Origin: Micropterus salmoides | Lineage: Eukaryota; Chordata; Actinopteri; Centrarchiformes; Centrarchidae | DNA: 64,000 nt | NCBI RefSeq assembly: GCF_014851395.1 | Contig: NW_024040485.1 | Location: forward strand, 1,666,365-1,730,364 | Direction of reading: 5' to 3' | Shown: one piece after another, positions 1-9,814 of the stretch | Layout: every line of letters starts with the position of its first letter | How positions within the stretch are numbered: the first letter of the stretch is position 1 | Translations under genes and position numbers: made by a program | The notes under the pieces: generated by a model | Databases searched by the model: none | Seen by the model: only the letters and a program-made list of their open reading frames with translations | Told to the model about the DNA's origin: nothing

Positions 1-745
1 GCTGAACAGACTGATCTAGTCCTTCGGTCATGACCCAGCCTTCATGCGGGTAGGAATAAACACTTACAACTTACTACACTTTCAACCTATTCAGAGTTAA
101 CTCAGGGTTATCAAGCAAACTCAGGGTTGACAAACTCTGACCGCCTACACTGGTGTTAAACGATACTACGACGGTGAATAAGATGTTGAGTCAGTGTTAA
201 CTTAAGTGGAGTTGGTGCGCGTTCGCATAAAAGGGGCGTGTTCTGCCGTGCAGGCAGATATTATATTATTATGCACCTTAGAGACTTTGCCGTGGATTGG
301 GAGTATTCAGAAGAAAACACCAGAGTGATTTGAATTTCTTGTGACTATTGTTATATAATTAAAACTGATTTAGATCAAATATTTTTCTGTTTTGTTTGTT
401 TATTTTACTGCTTAATGTCTCGTTCCACACTCCAGTCCAGTTGGTGGCAGTAATGCACCATTAAACTGGTTTGCCCACCGCCAATAAACACAAAAGAAGA
501 AGTTTCAGCGCTGTAAGTTATCCCATTCATTTTTGCTGTGTCCGATGAACCTACGCTCGCTAGTAAGTTGATGAAATGACTGACATTTTAACCCATCAAC
601 TGACCTCTTGTGAATTTAGTCAATAGTGGTATTTTATGTAGCCAGCTTTAGTTCAACTTTAGTTTAGTTCGGAAGATATTAACTAATTTCATCAGATTCT
701 AAGTGCAGCTAGCTAACCTCAGCAACACTTGACTGGCTAAGTTAC
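1..745. other. No gene; diffuse repeat-like sequence
   Basis: No open frame worth calling. Around 90-150 the word ACTCAGGGTT recurs, and at 200-245 there is a GC-richer stretch with CATAAAAGGGGCG. I have seen this combination in degraded teleost MITEs of Harbinger type, but no terminal inverted repeats can be shown here, so the family is a guess. Confidence 0.35.
431..503 (+). repeat. Interspersed repeat fragment (GGTGGCAGTAATGCACC motif)
   Basis: The stretch carries GGTGGCAGTAATGCACC followed by TTTGCCCACCGCCAATAAAC and AAGAAGAAG. This recurrent block is known from many fish loci, with the two halves forming an imperfect inverted pair (GGTGGC and GCCCACC). It contains AATAAA. The parent element is not identifiable from this piece. 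Confidence 0.45.
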
Positions 746-751
746 CCCAAA

Positions 752-1978
752 TTCAGTATCTCCGAAAATTATAATATTACTTAAGACCAATACAAAAAAA
801 GGATTTTTAGAAATGTTGGCCAAATGAAAAGTATGAACATGAAAAGTATGAGCATGTACAGCACTCAGTACTTAGTTGGGGCTCCTTTTGCCTGAATTAC
901 TGCAGCAATGTGGCGTGGCATGGAGTCGATCAGTCTGTGGCACTGCTCAGGTGTTATGAGAGCCCAGGTTGCTCTGATAGTGGCCTTCAGTGGCAACAGG
1001 AAGCATGAAGTGCTCTAAAACTTCCTGGTAGACGGCTGTGATGACCTTGGACCTCAGAAAACACAGTGAACCAACACCAGCAGATGACATGGCACCCCAA
1101 ACCATCACTGACTGTGGAAACTTTACACTGGACTTCAAGCAACGTGGATTCTGTGCCTCTCCTCTCTTCCTTCAGACTCTGGAACCTTGATTTCCAAAGG
1201 AAATGCAAAATTTACTTTCATCAGAGAACATAACTTTGGACCACTCAGCAGCAGTCCAGTCTTTAGCCCAGGCGAGACGCTTCTGACGCTGTGTCTAGTT
1301 CAAGAGTGGCTTGACACAAGGAATGCGACAGCTGAAACCCATGTCTTGCATACATCTGTGTGTGGTGGTTCTTGAAGCACTGACTCCAGCTGCGGTCCAC
1401 TCTTTGTGAATCTCCCCCACATTTTTGAATGGGTTTTGTTTCACAATCCTCTCCAGGGTGTGGTTATCCCTAGTGCTTGTACACTTTTTTCTACCACATC
1501 TTTTCCTTCCCTTCGCCTCTCTATTAATGTGCTTGGACACAGAGCTCTGTGAACAACCAGCATCTTTAGCAATGACCTTTTGTGTCTTGCCCTCCTTGTG
1601 CAAGGTGTCAATGGTCATCTTTTGGACAGCTGTCAAGTCAGCAGTCTTCCCCATGATTGTGTAGCTTACAGAACTAGACTGAGAGACCATTTAAAGGCCT
1701 TTGCAGGTGTTTTGAGTTAATTAGCTGATTAGAGTGTGGCACCAGGTGTCTTCAATATTGAACCTTTTCACAATATTCTAATTTTCTGAGATACTGATTT
1801 GGGGGTTTTCATTAGTTGTCAGGTATAATCATCAAAATTAAAAGGAATGAACACTTGAAATATATCAGTCTGTGTGGAATGAATGTATACATTATACAAG
1901 TTTCACTTTTTGAATGGAATTACTGAAATAAATCAACTTTTTGATGATATTCTAATTATATGACCAGCACCCTGTATA
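752..1978 (-). mobile_element. Tc1/mariner transposon, internally deleted
   Basis: A Tc1-type DNA transposon on the minus strand. The right (5') end is intact: 1930-1975 reads on the minus strand as GGTGCTGGTCATATAATTAG, the typical outer end of a very common fish Tc1 family. An inner repeat (ATATTCTAATTTTCTGAGAT, near 1773-1795) recurs inverted near 757-777, giving the IR/DR arrangement; the outermost left end is missing. Between them lies a transposase gene with a nonsense codon and a deletion of its catalytic centre, so the copy is dead. AT-rich flanks fit TA target preference, but a clean TA duplication cannot be shown because the left end is eroded. Confidence 0.9.
865..1655 (-). pseudogene. 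Tc1 transposase pseudogene
   Basis: DDE transposase that would cut and paste the surrounding Tc1 element in the nucleus. I start it at the minus-strand ATG at 1655 (MGKTADLTAV), the usual start, rather than the upstream in-frame ATG at 1690. The first ~120 residues are the paired helix-turn-helix DNA-binding region (GCSQSSVSKHIN, GRKRCGRKK). An in-frame TAG at 1295-1297 follows CVKPLLN; reading on in the same frame gives the first catalytic aspartate in MFSDESKF and VMVWGAMSS. Near 985-995 the frame jumps from FMLPVA directly to the C-terminal tail (ITPEQCHRL ... GAPTKY, stop at 865). About 60 residues, including the second Asp and the Glu of the triad, are therefore deleted. No function is possible. 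Confidence 0.9.
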
Positions 1979-2395
1979 TTTAAGAGTAAATTAGTGGAGT
2001 GAAAATACAATATCCAGCCAACAATAACCAGGACAAACTTTCTTCCACATTGATGCAAATATGAATATAGTGACATGAAACATACAAATAATTTGAGTTA
2101 CAGAGGCATTTACACATCCTTTTAGCTGCTGGTTTTACTGTGTTGAATGATCTTAGTGGCCTTAATAGGTGCACCTTTACAATGTAATGCAGTTCAATAC
2201 AACAGCTGTGCCATTATTTACTTAAATCTACACATGAGCATAAATGTGTAAATTTAATTAAATGTTTAATACTGAGGTTAAAATTAAAGGCTGTTTTACT
2301 GAACTACATTGTGTTGAATATGAGGATGTTTTTTGTCCTCCCTATTTACATAATGTACATTACAGGGTTGAAATATCAGAAACTCCTCTAAATGT
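1979..2395. other. AT-rich intergenic sequence, no feature seen
   Basis: AT-rich sequence between the Tc1 copy and a LINE tail. No coding or repeat signature recognised. Confidence 0.4.
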
Positions 2396-2399
2396 AGTT

Positions 2400-2546
2400 T
2401 GTGTCTGATTTTATTTCATTTTATTATTATTTTATTATTGTGTTGTATTTTTGTATGAGTAAGCACATCATGAGCAATGTACAATCCTGAGTCAAATTCC
2501 TCGTGTGTACACATACCTGGCAATAAAGCTGATTCTGATTCTGATA
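2400..2546 (+). repeat. LINE 3' tail ending in TTCTGA repeats
   Basis: A T-rich stretch leads into GAGTCAAATTCCTCGTGTGT, then GGCAATAAAGCTGATTCTGA and a second TTCTGA. This is the characteristic 3' end of a family of fish CR1/Rex1-L2-type LINEs, which finish in a short tandem tail. Only the tail is present, as expected of a 5'-truncated insertion. It probably belongs to the same broad family as the sense LINE at 49.3-51.0 kb, but that link is inference. Confidence 0.7.
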
Positions 2547-4480
2547 TAATGCAGCTCAGTACAACACCAACATCACCAAGTATGACCTCAGTGATAAAAC
2601 ATGTAAGTGAATTAACACTTCTATGTATGTCTGTGTAAATAAATCCTGAACAGTACAGGTGTAGCCCTGGGTGTTTGACAAGACTGATAAATTGACTCCC
2701 CCCCCCCTAATTTTTGAATTCAGTGAAAGCTTAGGTTCTCAGAACATAATGTGACTACTTTGTCACTGAGTTATGCTGTTCTGTTGCTGAGATGTGATGA
2801 TTCCATGCCTGCTAAGCGCAGTATGGTCAGCAGAGGGCACCCTATGCATTATAATAAGGCATCAGTAGCTAACGCCAGCAAAGTAGAATGAGATGTCAGT
2901 ACGTAATGAGTAAGTCCAAGAATGCACGCTACAAAGAGCGCTCCTGATTAAAACTGTATTTTCATATTTCCAACAGAAATTAAATGTATTGCACCAGAAG
3001 AGTCCTTAAAAGTGCGCAGACTTTCTTACCTTGCAGCGATTGATTTGGCTTTTTCCCTGTTTGTGTGCACACAAAGTAGTAGTACTAAATATGACCATTT
3101 TATTAAGGTGTAAAGGAACTTGTCTTACAACTTTTAGTCCACTGAAATACCATGAAAAAGGTTATAGTTATGTAATATCAAATTCTTTACTGGGGCACAG
3201 AACTAAATAACCGAAATCATGCCAATGTCCAGATACAACTGGACCTAACTGTGTACTCTCACTCCTGTAATCTCAACCTCATGAAATTATTTGGGAAACA
3301 TTGGCTTTCCATGTACATTATAATTATATTTTATATTATAATATTAAAATCCATATCTTAAATGTATTAACCTTGTATTAACATGTATTAACACTGTTTC
3401 ATCTTTCTTCTCCCTGTTCTTTCCAGCAGCACCAGGCTTGTATCTCCTCAAGAGCTGGTCTCATCTGGGGCCTATGATCTGGTCTGCTTCTGACAGTGGA
3501 ATGTCCTCAACAAAAACAACCTCACTGACCCTCTCCCTGTAGATAATATATAATAAAGTGTTTTGTTGAATGCAATTGGTTATTTTTTTAATTATTATTG
3601 TACTATTTTGCACTATTGACCAAACTTCTCTCTTGACTTAAACTGAGCAGCTTCAGTTATTTATTGATATTCACTTGTTGGGGATGTTTATGTGATATAT
3701 CTTAACACAACAGTACATTAGGACATGTGATATACAGTAGACTAATTATATATATTCTGCATATGCAGTATATTCTATGCATGTATTTGTGTCTTCCGAG
3801 GTATAGTTTAGCCTGTGTTTCGGGAAGGATAAAGGGGTAACGAAGGATAAAGGGGTAACGTTACAATAGCCATTTTAAAAATAAATTACAAAGCAGTAAT
3901 TTTATGGATTGTATTTAGGAATAGAGTAATTTACTCAGTAGCCTAACCATCTGCATTTCAACAAATAACACTGTTAATGTAACGTCACACCTCACACCAC
4001 AAACGGATAATAATGCTTGTACTGACTAAATCCTAACATAGTCTAGTAACTGGTTGCTAATACAGCGGATTAGGTTTAGACGTGTGCCCGTGCAGCGTCT
4101 TACATATCATACGGGGACTTCGGTAATGTTACTATTAACTAGCAAGTTTATTTTTCTCCATGTCTCATACAGTGGCATTATCTTTGCTCGCAATACATGT
4201 AACCAACACCATCGTGCCTTGCTTACCCCCAGGCTAACACTAGCACAGTCAAAAACTGTTTGCTTCCCAATCAGCAACACCTGTGTCTGGGTTTCCTCTA
4301 CATAAATAACCCACACCTTCATGACTCGAGATCAGCTGAACTGAAAAGCACATACAGCCCCCTAGTGGCACAAGACAAAAATTATAAGTATAAGGATAGT
4401 AATCAAAACACATTATGTCTTAATATTTATCCGAAAACTGCTGCAAATATAGTCGCTGCTGGTGTCTGTCCCACCTGAAA
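2547..4480. other. No gene recognised; short tandem duplication inside
   Basis: No reading frame with recognisable similarity. It contains a poly-C run near 2698-2707 and an 18-bp direct duplication at 3824-3859. Short open frames at 4054-4478 show no codon bias or known motif and are rejected as genes. Confidence 0.4.
3824..3859 (+). repeat. 18-bp tandem duplication
   Basis: GAAGGATAAAGGGGTAAC occurs twice in perfect head-to-tail order (3824-3841 and 3842-3859). This looks like a recent slippage or insertion footprint; nothing else marks it. Confidence 0.85.
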
Positions 4481-4499
4481 CCATTCAAAGTGGTTGACA

Positions 4500-4990
4500 G
4501 CCCGGATTGGTTGGAACTACTGAGAACTGCATGGAGCACGTGATTGCGTGGCAGCAAGAGTGTCGTAACTCTCTTTAAGGGATCTGGTTGTGATCACGTT
4601 GAAAGTGACCAATCATGAGAGGGTCAGTGCCCTCCTTGGTTTCCGCCCCCAAATTGTCAAAAGTCATGTAGACTCGAGTGAGCAGAGCTAGCAGGAAGCC
4701 ACTGCGCGAGCAGAAGCACATTGCATGTGAGCAGGATTCCACTGTGCAAGCAGAGCTATCCTTTGAGAGCAAACCAGGCGCTCGCTCGCAGAAACCTGTA
4801 CAACTCTCAGTTGTTGAATTTGTGCGCGAGTACTGTATTGCGCGCGGGAAGGTTAATTTTTGCATGTGTGGAATAACATAATTTGCTTGTGAGCATGTTT
4901 TACACGCTCACAACTTATGACTAAAAATAAACGCCATAGTGGCAAGTCCAACGATGTTTTGAACGGATAGTGGCGGTGTGGGGCGGGTGG
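4500..4990. other. GC/CpG-richer stretch with degenerate GAGCAGA words
   Basis: In contrast to its AT-rich surroundings this stretch has many CpG dinucleotides. Between 4678 and 4800 the words GAGCAGAGC, GAGCAGAAGC, GAGCAGGA, CAAGCAGAGC and GCTCGCTCGC recur at roughly 25-40 bp spacing. It may be part of a DNA-transposon interior or a decayed minisatellite. No gene is evident and the overlapping open frames on both strands look accidental. Confidence 0.3.
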
Positions 4991-5600
4991 CCCCATCATC
5001 ATACACAATTTTTAGAATAATATGTGAAACAGAAACTGCTGTAAAATGTTATGATTTCAAGAATTATAGTATTATATAATTGGTTAATATTATAATTTAT
5101 ATACACTGTCAGATCCATTGAAAGGGTGCCCTTGTACAAGTACTTGGGTTTATAGGTAGATGGCAAACTTTTATTCAATGTACATATTGCTAATCTAGAT
5201 ATAAGTCTCAATGTGAAGATTGGCTTTTATTTTAGACATAAATGTAGTTTTACTTTCAGTGCAAAAAAACTTGTGGAAGCTACATTCTGTGATTATGGTG
5301 ACATTATATGTGCAGTCCCTTAATCACCATTACGTTCTTTATGATTTGGTGGTTTGGACATCACTAACAACCCGCAGACAACAGCACTGGAATATTTTTT
5401 ATACATAAGCTGACGCTAGGTAAACTTCCAGCTAACCTCTATACCCTTCCCTGTTTCAATTCTGGTAGTTACCAGCTGTCTTCCCCCAAGTGGTTCGATT
5501 TTTAATGAACCCTGGGGAAAACTGCATTTTCATACTATGTACCCTGGGCATGGAATAATTAGCAAAAAGATCTAAAATTACGGACGCGTATATCAATTGA
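4991..5600. other. AT-rich sequence, no feature seen
   Basis: No gene, repeat or RNA recognised. Short frames at 4999-5211 and 5220-5408 are of random type. Confidence 0.4.
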
Positions 5601-5605
5601 TAAAT

Positions 5606-5823
5606 TTTAGAGCGTCATAATAAACATGTTGAAGGAAGCCTGTGATTGTTTTTCTTGTGTTTGAATAGCTGTATTTTCTTTAGTTTTTAAGTTGTGAATT
5701 TTGTCATGTTGTATATGTTGCATTTTAATATGTTGTGTTTCTGTATGGCTGCTACCTTGGCCAGGTCTCTCTTGAAGAGAGATTTTTAATCTCAATGGGA
5801 CCGGGTAAAATAAAGGTAAAAAT
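5606..5823 (+). repeat. LINE/SINE 3' tail (CTTGGCCAGGTCTC type)
   Basis: CTACCTTGGCCAGGTCTCTC is followed by TTTTTAATCTCAATGGGACC and GGGTAAAATAAAGGTAAA. This is a highly stereotyped 3' end of fish non-LTR elements, which end in TTAAATAAAGGTTAAAT-like tails. The T/G-rich sequence from 5606 is the usual lead-in. Only the tail remains; the clade cannot be assigned from it. Confidence 0.7.
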
Positions 5824-6020
5824 AAGTTTAAAAATCCTATGGTGATTTTATGTCTGTAGTTTTCAAATTTATAAGGTGGACAAAATAGCATAAACACCTT
5901 TTCAAATTGAAACAATCCGCTGCAAAAGTATCACATAAAATTCACAAAAATATCCATATAATTAAGTCCACACACAAACAATTAAGTAGCATCAACAAAT
6001 ACTAAACATGAAAGGAACAT
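5824..6020. other. AT-rich sequence, no feature seen
   Basis: Nothing recognised. Confidence 0.4.
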
Positions 6021-6021
6021 T

Positions 6022-6170
6022 TTGACATTTTGTGAAATATGCTTATTAATTTTCTTGCTGGTCGTAAGATGAGGAAATCAGTACTCTTGTGTCTGTACAG
6101 TAAATATAAAGCTAGTTAGCTTAGCTTAGCACAACGAACGTAAAAAAATCTCACTAATTAACAGTGGAAG
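6022..6170 (+). repeat. Teleost interspersed repeat fragment (TTAGCTTAGCTTAGC type)
   Basis: The sequence GAAATATGCTTATTAATTTT, then CTTGCTGGTCGTAAGATGAG, GTCTGTACAGTAAATATAAA, GCTAGTTAGCTTAGCTTAGC and finally TCTCACTAATTAAC follows in order the consensus of a very common teleost repeat whose usual core is TCTGTACGGTAAATATGAAG. The middle is shortened relative to that consensus. Non-coding; its transposition class is not established here. Confidence 0.65.
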
Positions 6171-6619
6171 AACTTGCTAAAAGAAGCAATACTACTCTTA
6201 CAAATTACAAATAAGTCTTAACATTCAAGATTTCGCTTGAGAAAAACACGAGTATTAATAGCAAAAAAAAAGTACTTAAAGTACCTGTTCGGCATGATGA
6301 TCCCTTTCAGAGAGTTATAAATATTTTATATTTACATATATTCACATGTATTATTGGAATATTACTGATGCTTTAACACGTAAGCAGAATTTTATAACAA
6401 ATTACAGCTGGTGGAGGTGGAGCACATTTTGATGACTTTATATACTGTTGGATAGTTTAATCTGTAGCACAGTATCATTTTATAAACTGATCATTTGTTT
6501 TGTTTTTAAAATGTCAATCTGTAAAGTAATTGTAACAGTCAAATAAATGTAGTGTAATAAAAATGTGTAATACAACATTTACCTGTGATATGTGGTAGAG
6601 TAGTAAGAGGGACAAAAAA
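6171..6619. other. AT-rich sequence, no feature seen
   Basis: No gene or repeat recognised; an A9 run lies near 6260. Confidence 0.4.
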
Positions 6620-6830
6620 TGACTTTAGTATAAATGAATAAATGCATAAAAAATAATTAAATACATAAATAAATTAAAATTAAATATATATTTGTAATAA
6701 AAAAGGCTATTTCTGTATTTATTTATGCATTTCTACATGTATTTATTTCTGTTTATTTATTTCTGTATTTCCACATTTCAACATTTGTTTATGCCTGTAT
6801 TTCCACATTTCCACATTTATTTATACCTGT
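6620..6830. repeat. ATAAATAA / TTATTTATTTCTGTATTTCC low-complexity repeat
   Basis: An A-rich half (AATAAATGCATAAAAAATAA ...) faces a T-rich half in which TATTTATTTCTG and TATTTCCACATTT recur. The two halves are roughly reverse complementary, so the block can fold back. A similar A-rich to T-rich arrangement lies at 43.77-44.13 kb, so both are likely copies of one non-autonomous family. Confidence 0.5.
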
Positions 6831-7025
6831 GCTTGTATGCTAATTCAGTGGGTTGTGCTAACATCAGTCTGAAGCAGGAATGGTTATAGCGATGTGATCA
6901 GATCTACTACTACATCCTTGACTTCACTGGAGAGTGGGTTGTAGCCAATTCCACATGGACGGTCGCTGCCACTAGGGGGGCTAAAGATAGTGGTCGGGCG
7001 AGGTCTTCTTAATTCTTAACATGGC
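6831..7025. other. No feature seen
   Basis: Short unassigned stretch next to the Gypsy remnant; may be flanking DNA or a decayed internal part. Confidence 0.3.
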
Positions 7026-7029
7026 ACAC

Positions 7030-7402
7030 TTGTCTAACCTGCTATCCAAAATAAGTTACAGTGGCTTTTCCAAATTCACTCAATTTCCAGTTTAGAGTCA
7101 ATGTAGAGCGAGCCAAACGGTCACAAACCTGCTCAAATACATGTATGTGGTTCTCCCATGTATCTGCATGAATGATCAAATCATCGAGGTAAGCCTGCAA
7201 CGCTTACCTCTGATAACACAGTGTTAACTAGTCTCTGGAATGTAGCAGGAGTGTTACACATGCCAAAAACCAGAAATCATCGGGGTGACAAATGCAGAGA
7301 TTTCTCTGGCATGGTCAGTTAACGGTACCTGCCATTAACATTTTAGCAAGTCTGACTTGCTAACAAAATTTGCCGTGTCCAGGTTATCGATACAATCCTC
7401 CG
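7030..7402 (-). pseudogene. Gypsy reverse transcriptase remnant
   Basis: Too broken to appear as a long open frame, but conceptual translation of the minus strand gives successive polymerase landmarks: CIDNLDTANFVSKSDLLK and WQVPLTDHAREISAFVTPDD (fingers and palm, motif A region), then after frame disruption the catalytic box AYLDDLIIHADTW (the YLDD codons are at 7180-7191), and LARSTLTLNWKLSEFGKATV of the thumb-side region. There are several stops and frame changes and the PFG (motif B) segment is damaged. RNase H and integrase are absent. Order and wording match the Gypsy copy at 15.4-16.2 kb (DDCIDQVGSAEFVSKFDLL), so the two may be related families. Confidence 0.85.
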
Positions 7403-7417
7403 ATGAGCCCCAATTTA

Positions 7418-8051
7418 TGTTACGACCCGGCTCGTCTTGGAGAGCAGTATCACATAATTGGGATTGGAAATGAGGTGGAATACAACAACTGTAATGGTTC
7501 TGGTTAATGTAAAGTGTTTAATTAATCAAGGAGAGCACTTGCACAAGGAAACACAACAGAGAGAGGGCTATACAGATGCTGACCAACTACCGTTAACAAG
7601 AAAAACAAAAGAGGGTCTTATCCAAACACAGTTAAGTTAGCTTATTCTGCAAATTCAGACTCAGGGGTCTCAAACTAAGGAGTGTCCAACACTTGGTCCA
7701 CTATCACAAATGAGGTTCTCTGCACTGACTGAAGCCAGTTTGACATAAAAGAGGTCAAATAAACAAACGGTAACTAAAGCTCTGAACATAAGAGACTCAA
7801 AAATACAACTGACCTCCTACACAAGGAGCAAAGGGGACTTATATATTGGCTGATCAGACCAATTTTGACACACAGGGGAAGACTAACAACAGCACTACTA
7901 CATAACTACAAACAACAACAAAACCTACCTAAAAACTTATCCCAAAAGAAATTTACTTTTACTTAACCTTAACTCAAAATACTCAAATATAATATAAATC
8001 TAAACCCCAAAATATCTAAGGAGAGAATAAAGCCACCCCCCGGACATAACA
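7418..8051 (-). repeat. Gypsy LTR with TATA box
   Basis: On the minus strand the unit starts TGTTATGTCC at 8051 and ends GGGTCGTAACA at 7418, so the ends are the inverted pair TGTTA...TAACA expected of an LTR (634 bp). A TATA box (TATATAAG, plus-strand 7838-7845) lies about 210 bp from the 5' end, and an ATTAAA poly(A)-type signal sits near 7511-7516. Immediately downstream, TTGGGGCTCATCGGAGGATT resembles the proline-tRNA primer site (TGGGGGCTCGTCCGGGAT). TATA and primer match are seen directly; promoter activity is inferred. Confidence 0.75.
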
Positions 8052-8744
8052 AGCAGTGGTAGTGTCCAATTAGGCCACCTCCCCTATAAAGCTGCTCCTG
8101 CTCCAACTGACAACCCTTTAAGCCAGCAGGCTTCCTGGATCTCTCCTGTGTGTGGCATCCAACACTGGTAAACTCAGAAACAAAATTATACAAAGTGACA
8201 ATCCAAAAGTAAAGGTGCATGCTCCCAAAAAGATGCTTCTGTATTGTCAACTAAATAAAGTATAATGTGAAATGAACTAAGTGTCCTGTAAGTTATTTGT
8301 AACCAAATAAATATTTACAACAAATGTCTAATGTGTATGAAAAAGGTATATAAACTAATCCTAAAGAAACCAGCATAAACTCAGTGCATGAGGTTACTGC
8401 TCTTCAACTGGTTGTGAGGCCATGGCTGTGGCCATCACAGGGACCAACCTCAACGGGGTTCACACAGCAGGATTTGCATAACCAGCAGAATCACTAACAG
8501 GAACAGCACAATTAATACTCACTAAATGGCAGCCGGCAGCGCCCATAACGGGATCTCCAATCAGACTGCATCCCTTAAATCGCTGAATCAATATGTTACC
8601 AGAGTTTGATGTAACGACAGGGGTCCTTTCTCATCTTAACTTTCTGTTCAAATTCCCTCCAAGTGGGGCTATTAGTGTTGTTTCATGTCTCTCTCTGATA
8701 GTTTCACTTTTTATCTGAAAAGATGGAATTAATCTCTTGTTCTC
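8052..8744. other. No gene recognised
   Basis: Flank of the Gypsy LTR. An open frame on the minus strand (7969-8250) is mostly LTR sequence and is not a gene. Nothing else recognised. Confidence 0.4.
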
Positions 8745-8777
8745 ATTAGGGCCCGAGCACGAACCGTGCAAGTGTAA
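8745..8777 (+). repeat. Single GGGCCCGAGCACG terminal unit
   Basis: TTAGGGCCCGAGCACGAACC with following GTGCAAG is an isolated partial copy of the 51-52 bp unit found in tandem at 9661-9795 and, inverted, at 45.67-45.82 kb. It suggests the block to its right is a rearranged or nested copy of that repeat family. Confidence 0.65.
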
Positions 8778-9655
8778 CATAGTTAAAAAGGTTCAGGTTA
8801 AATCCTACTAAATGGGATTACTGTGCCACCTGCTGTCATAAAGTTGTACCTGCAGCGAACTCTAGTAATGACGAAGGATTATGGGTAATCCTCAAACCAA
8901 TGGAGGATTTTCCCTTAGGTAACGTGTCTGTGAATGTCCGCGGACTAAACAATGCTAAGTCACTTGAAAAGCACGTAAAAGTGAAGCTAGATTTCTTTAG
9001 TTGAATAATATGTGTTGTTAATTAATTTCGCCATGTTTTTTATAAAGTCAACTATCCGTTTGTGTATTTTAGCCAGTAGAAAATTTTTTAGTGTAGCTAC
9101 CTTTAACATAATGCCATCTTCAGACAGAGCATGCGCTGTTTGTCCAAATGAGATGACTATTCAACACTGTTTTCCTGTTGTCATCAATGCAGGTATGTTA
9201 CTGTATATTGTCAAAGTGTTGTAATGTTTGAACATAAGATTGAGGTATTTTCTGTTGTTTGTTTGCCTCCTGTATGTTGAATTGTAACGTAGTTATATAA
9301 TTGTTTGCACATAATTGTTACCTTTAAATTTTACCATTTTATGTTAACTGTAGGAAATCTGTGTAATTACATTGTTTTCTGTTTTTTCCTCCTTGCAAGA
9401 TTAAAAGGGGCAATTTGGCGTGTTTTATTTATTTAGTTTATATGAGTTTAAATCCACTATACGATCAATGTGTCAAACTGCACTTTACTTTTGTGTAGAG
9501 CTTTAAGAGCAGTACATACAGTAATCCAAACCCTTAGACAGAGCATGCCCTGTTGTCCTTTGTCATGAATGCAGATGTGGAACAAACCTGCTGTTACCAC
9601 AAACCTGACAGGCTCCGAGAGATTATATCAGGCAGAAGACATATCACGGAGGTCA
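8778..9655. other. Unassigned sequence between repeat units
   Basis: No gene. AGACAGAGCATGC followed by CTGTT occurs twice (near 9120 and 9537), each followed after a gap by GTCAT-AATGCAG, so part of this stretch is internally duplicated. The small open frame 9012-9224 has no recognisable motif. Confidence 0.35.
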
Positions 9656-9660
9656 CACGA

Positions 9661-9795
9661 GGACCCTATTGAAATTGTAAGGATTATTAGGGCCCGAGCA
9701 TGAAACATGCCAGGACCCTATTGAAATTGTAAGGATTATTAGGGCCCGAGCATGAAACATGCCAGGACCCTATTGAAATTGTAAGGATTATTCTT
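9661..9795 (-). repeat. 52-bp minisatellite, 2.6 copies
   Basis: GGACCCTATTGAAATTGTAA starts at 9661, 9713 and 9765, i.e. an exact 52-bp period; each full unit ends in GGGCCCGAGCATGAAACATG. The third copy runs into a TTCT microsatellite. The unit is the reverse complement of the 51-bp unit at 45.67-45.82 kb and marks the terminus of the same repeat family. Confidence 0.92.
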
Positions 9796-9814
9796 TCTTT
9801 CTTTCTTTCTTTCT
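9791..9814 (+). repeat. (TTCT)6 microsatellite
   Basis: Uninterrupted TTCT repeats at the boundary between the 52-bp units and the single-copy part of the repeat family. Confidence 0.95.

Larger units (their letters stand above)
7026..8051 (-). mobile_element. Ty3/Gypsy retrotransposon relic: LTR joined to reverse transcriptase
   Basis: Read on the minus strand this is one LTR (8051 to 7418), a primer-site-like stretch, and then, within a few bases, reverse transcriptase coding sequence down to about 7026. Gag and protease sequence that should lie between LTR and reverse transcriptase is missing, so the element suffered a large internal deletion with its junction around 7390-7412. No second LTR is visible to the left. 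The copy is defective. Confidence 0.8.

Noticed and set aside
1187..1664. Plus-strand frames across the Tc1 element
   Set aside because: Antisense of the minus-strand transposase.
9661..9795. Regular direct repeats that could be mistaken for a CRISPR array
   Set aside because: Units are contiguous with no unique spacers, and the window is vertebrate.
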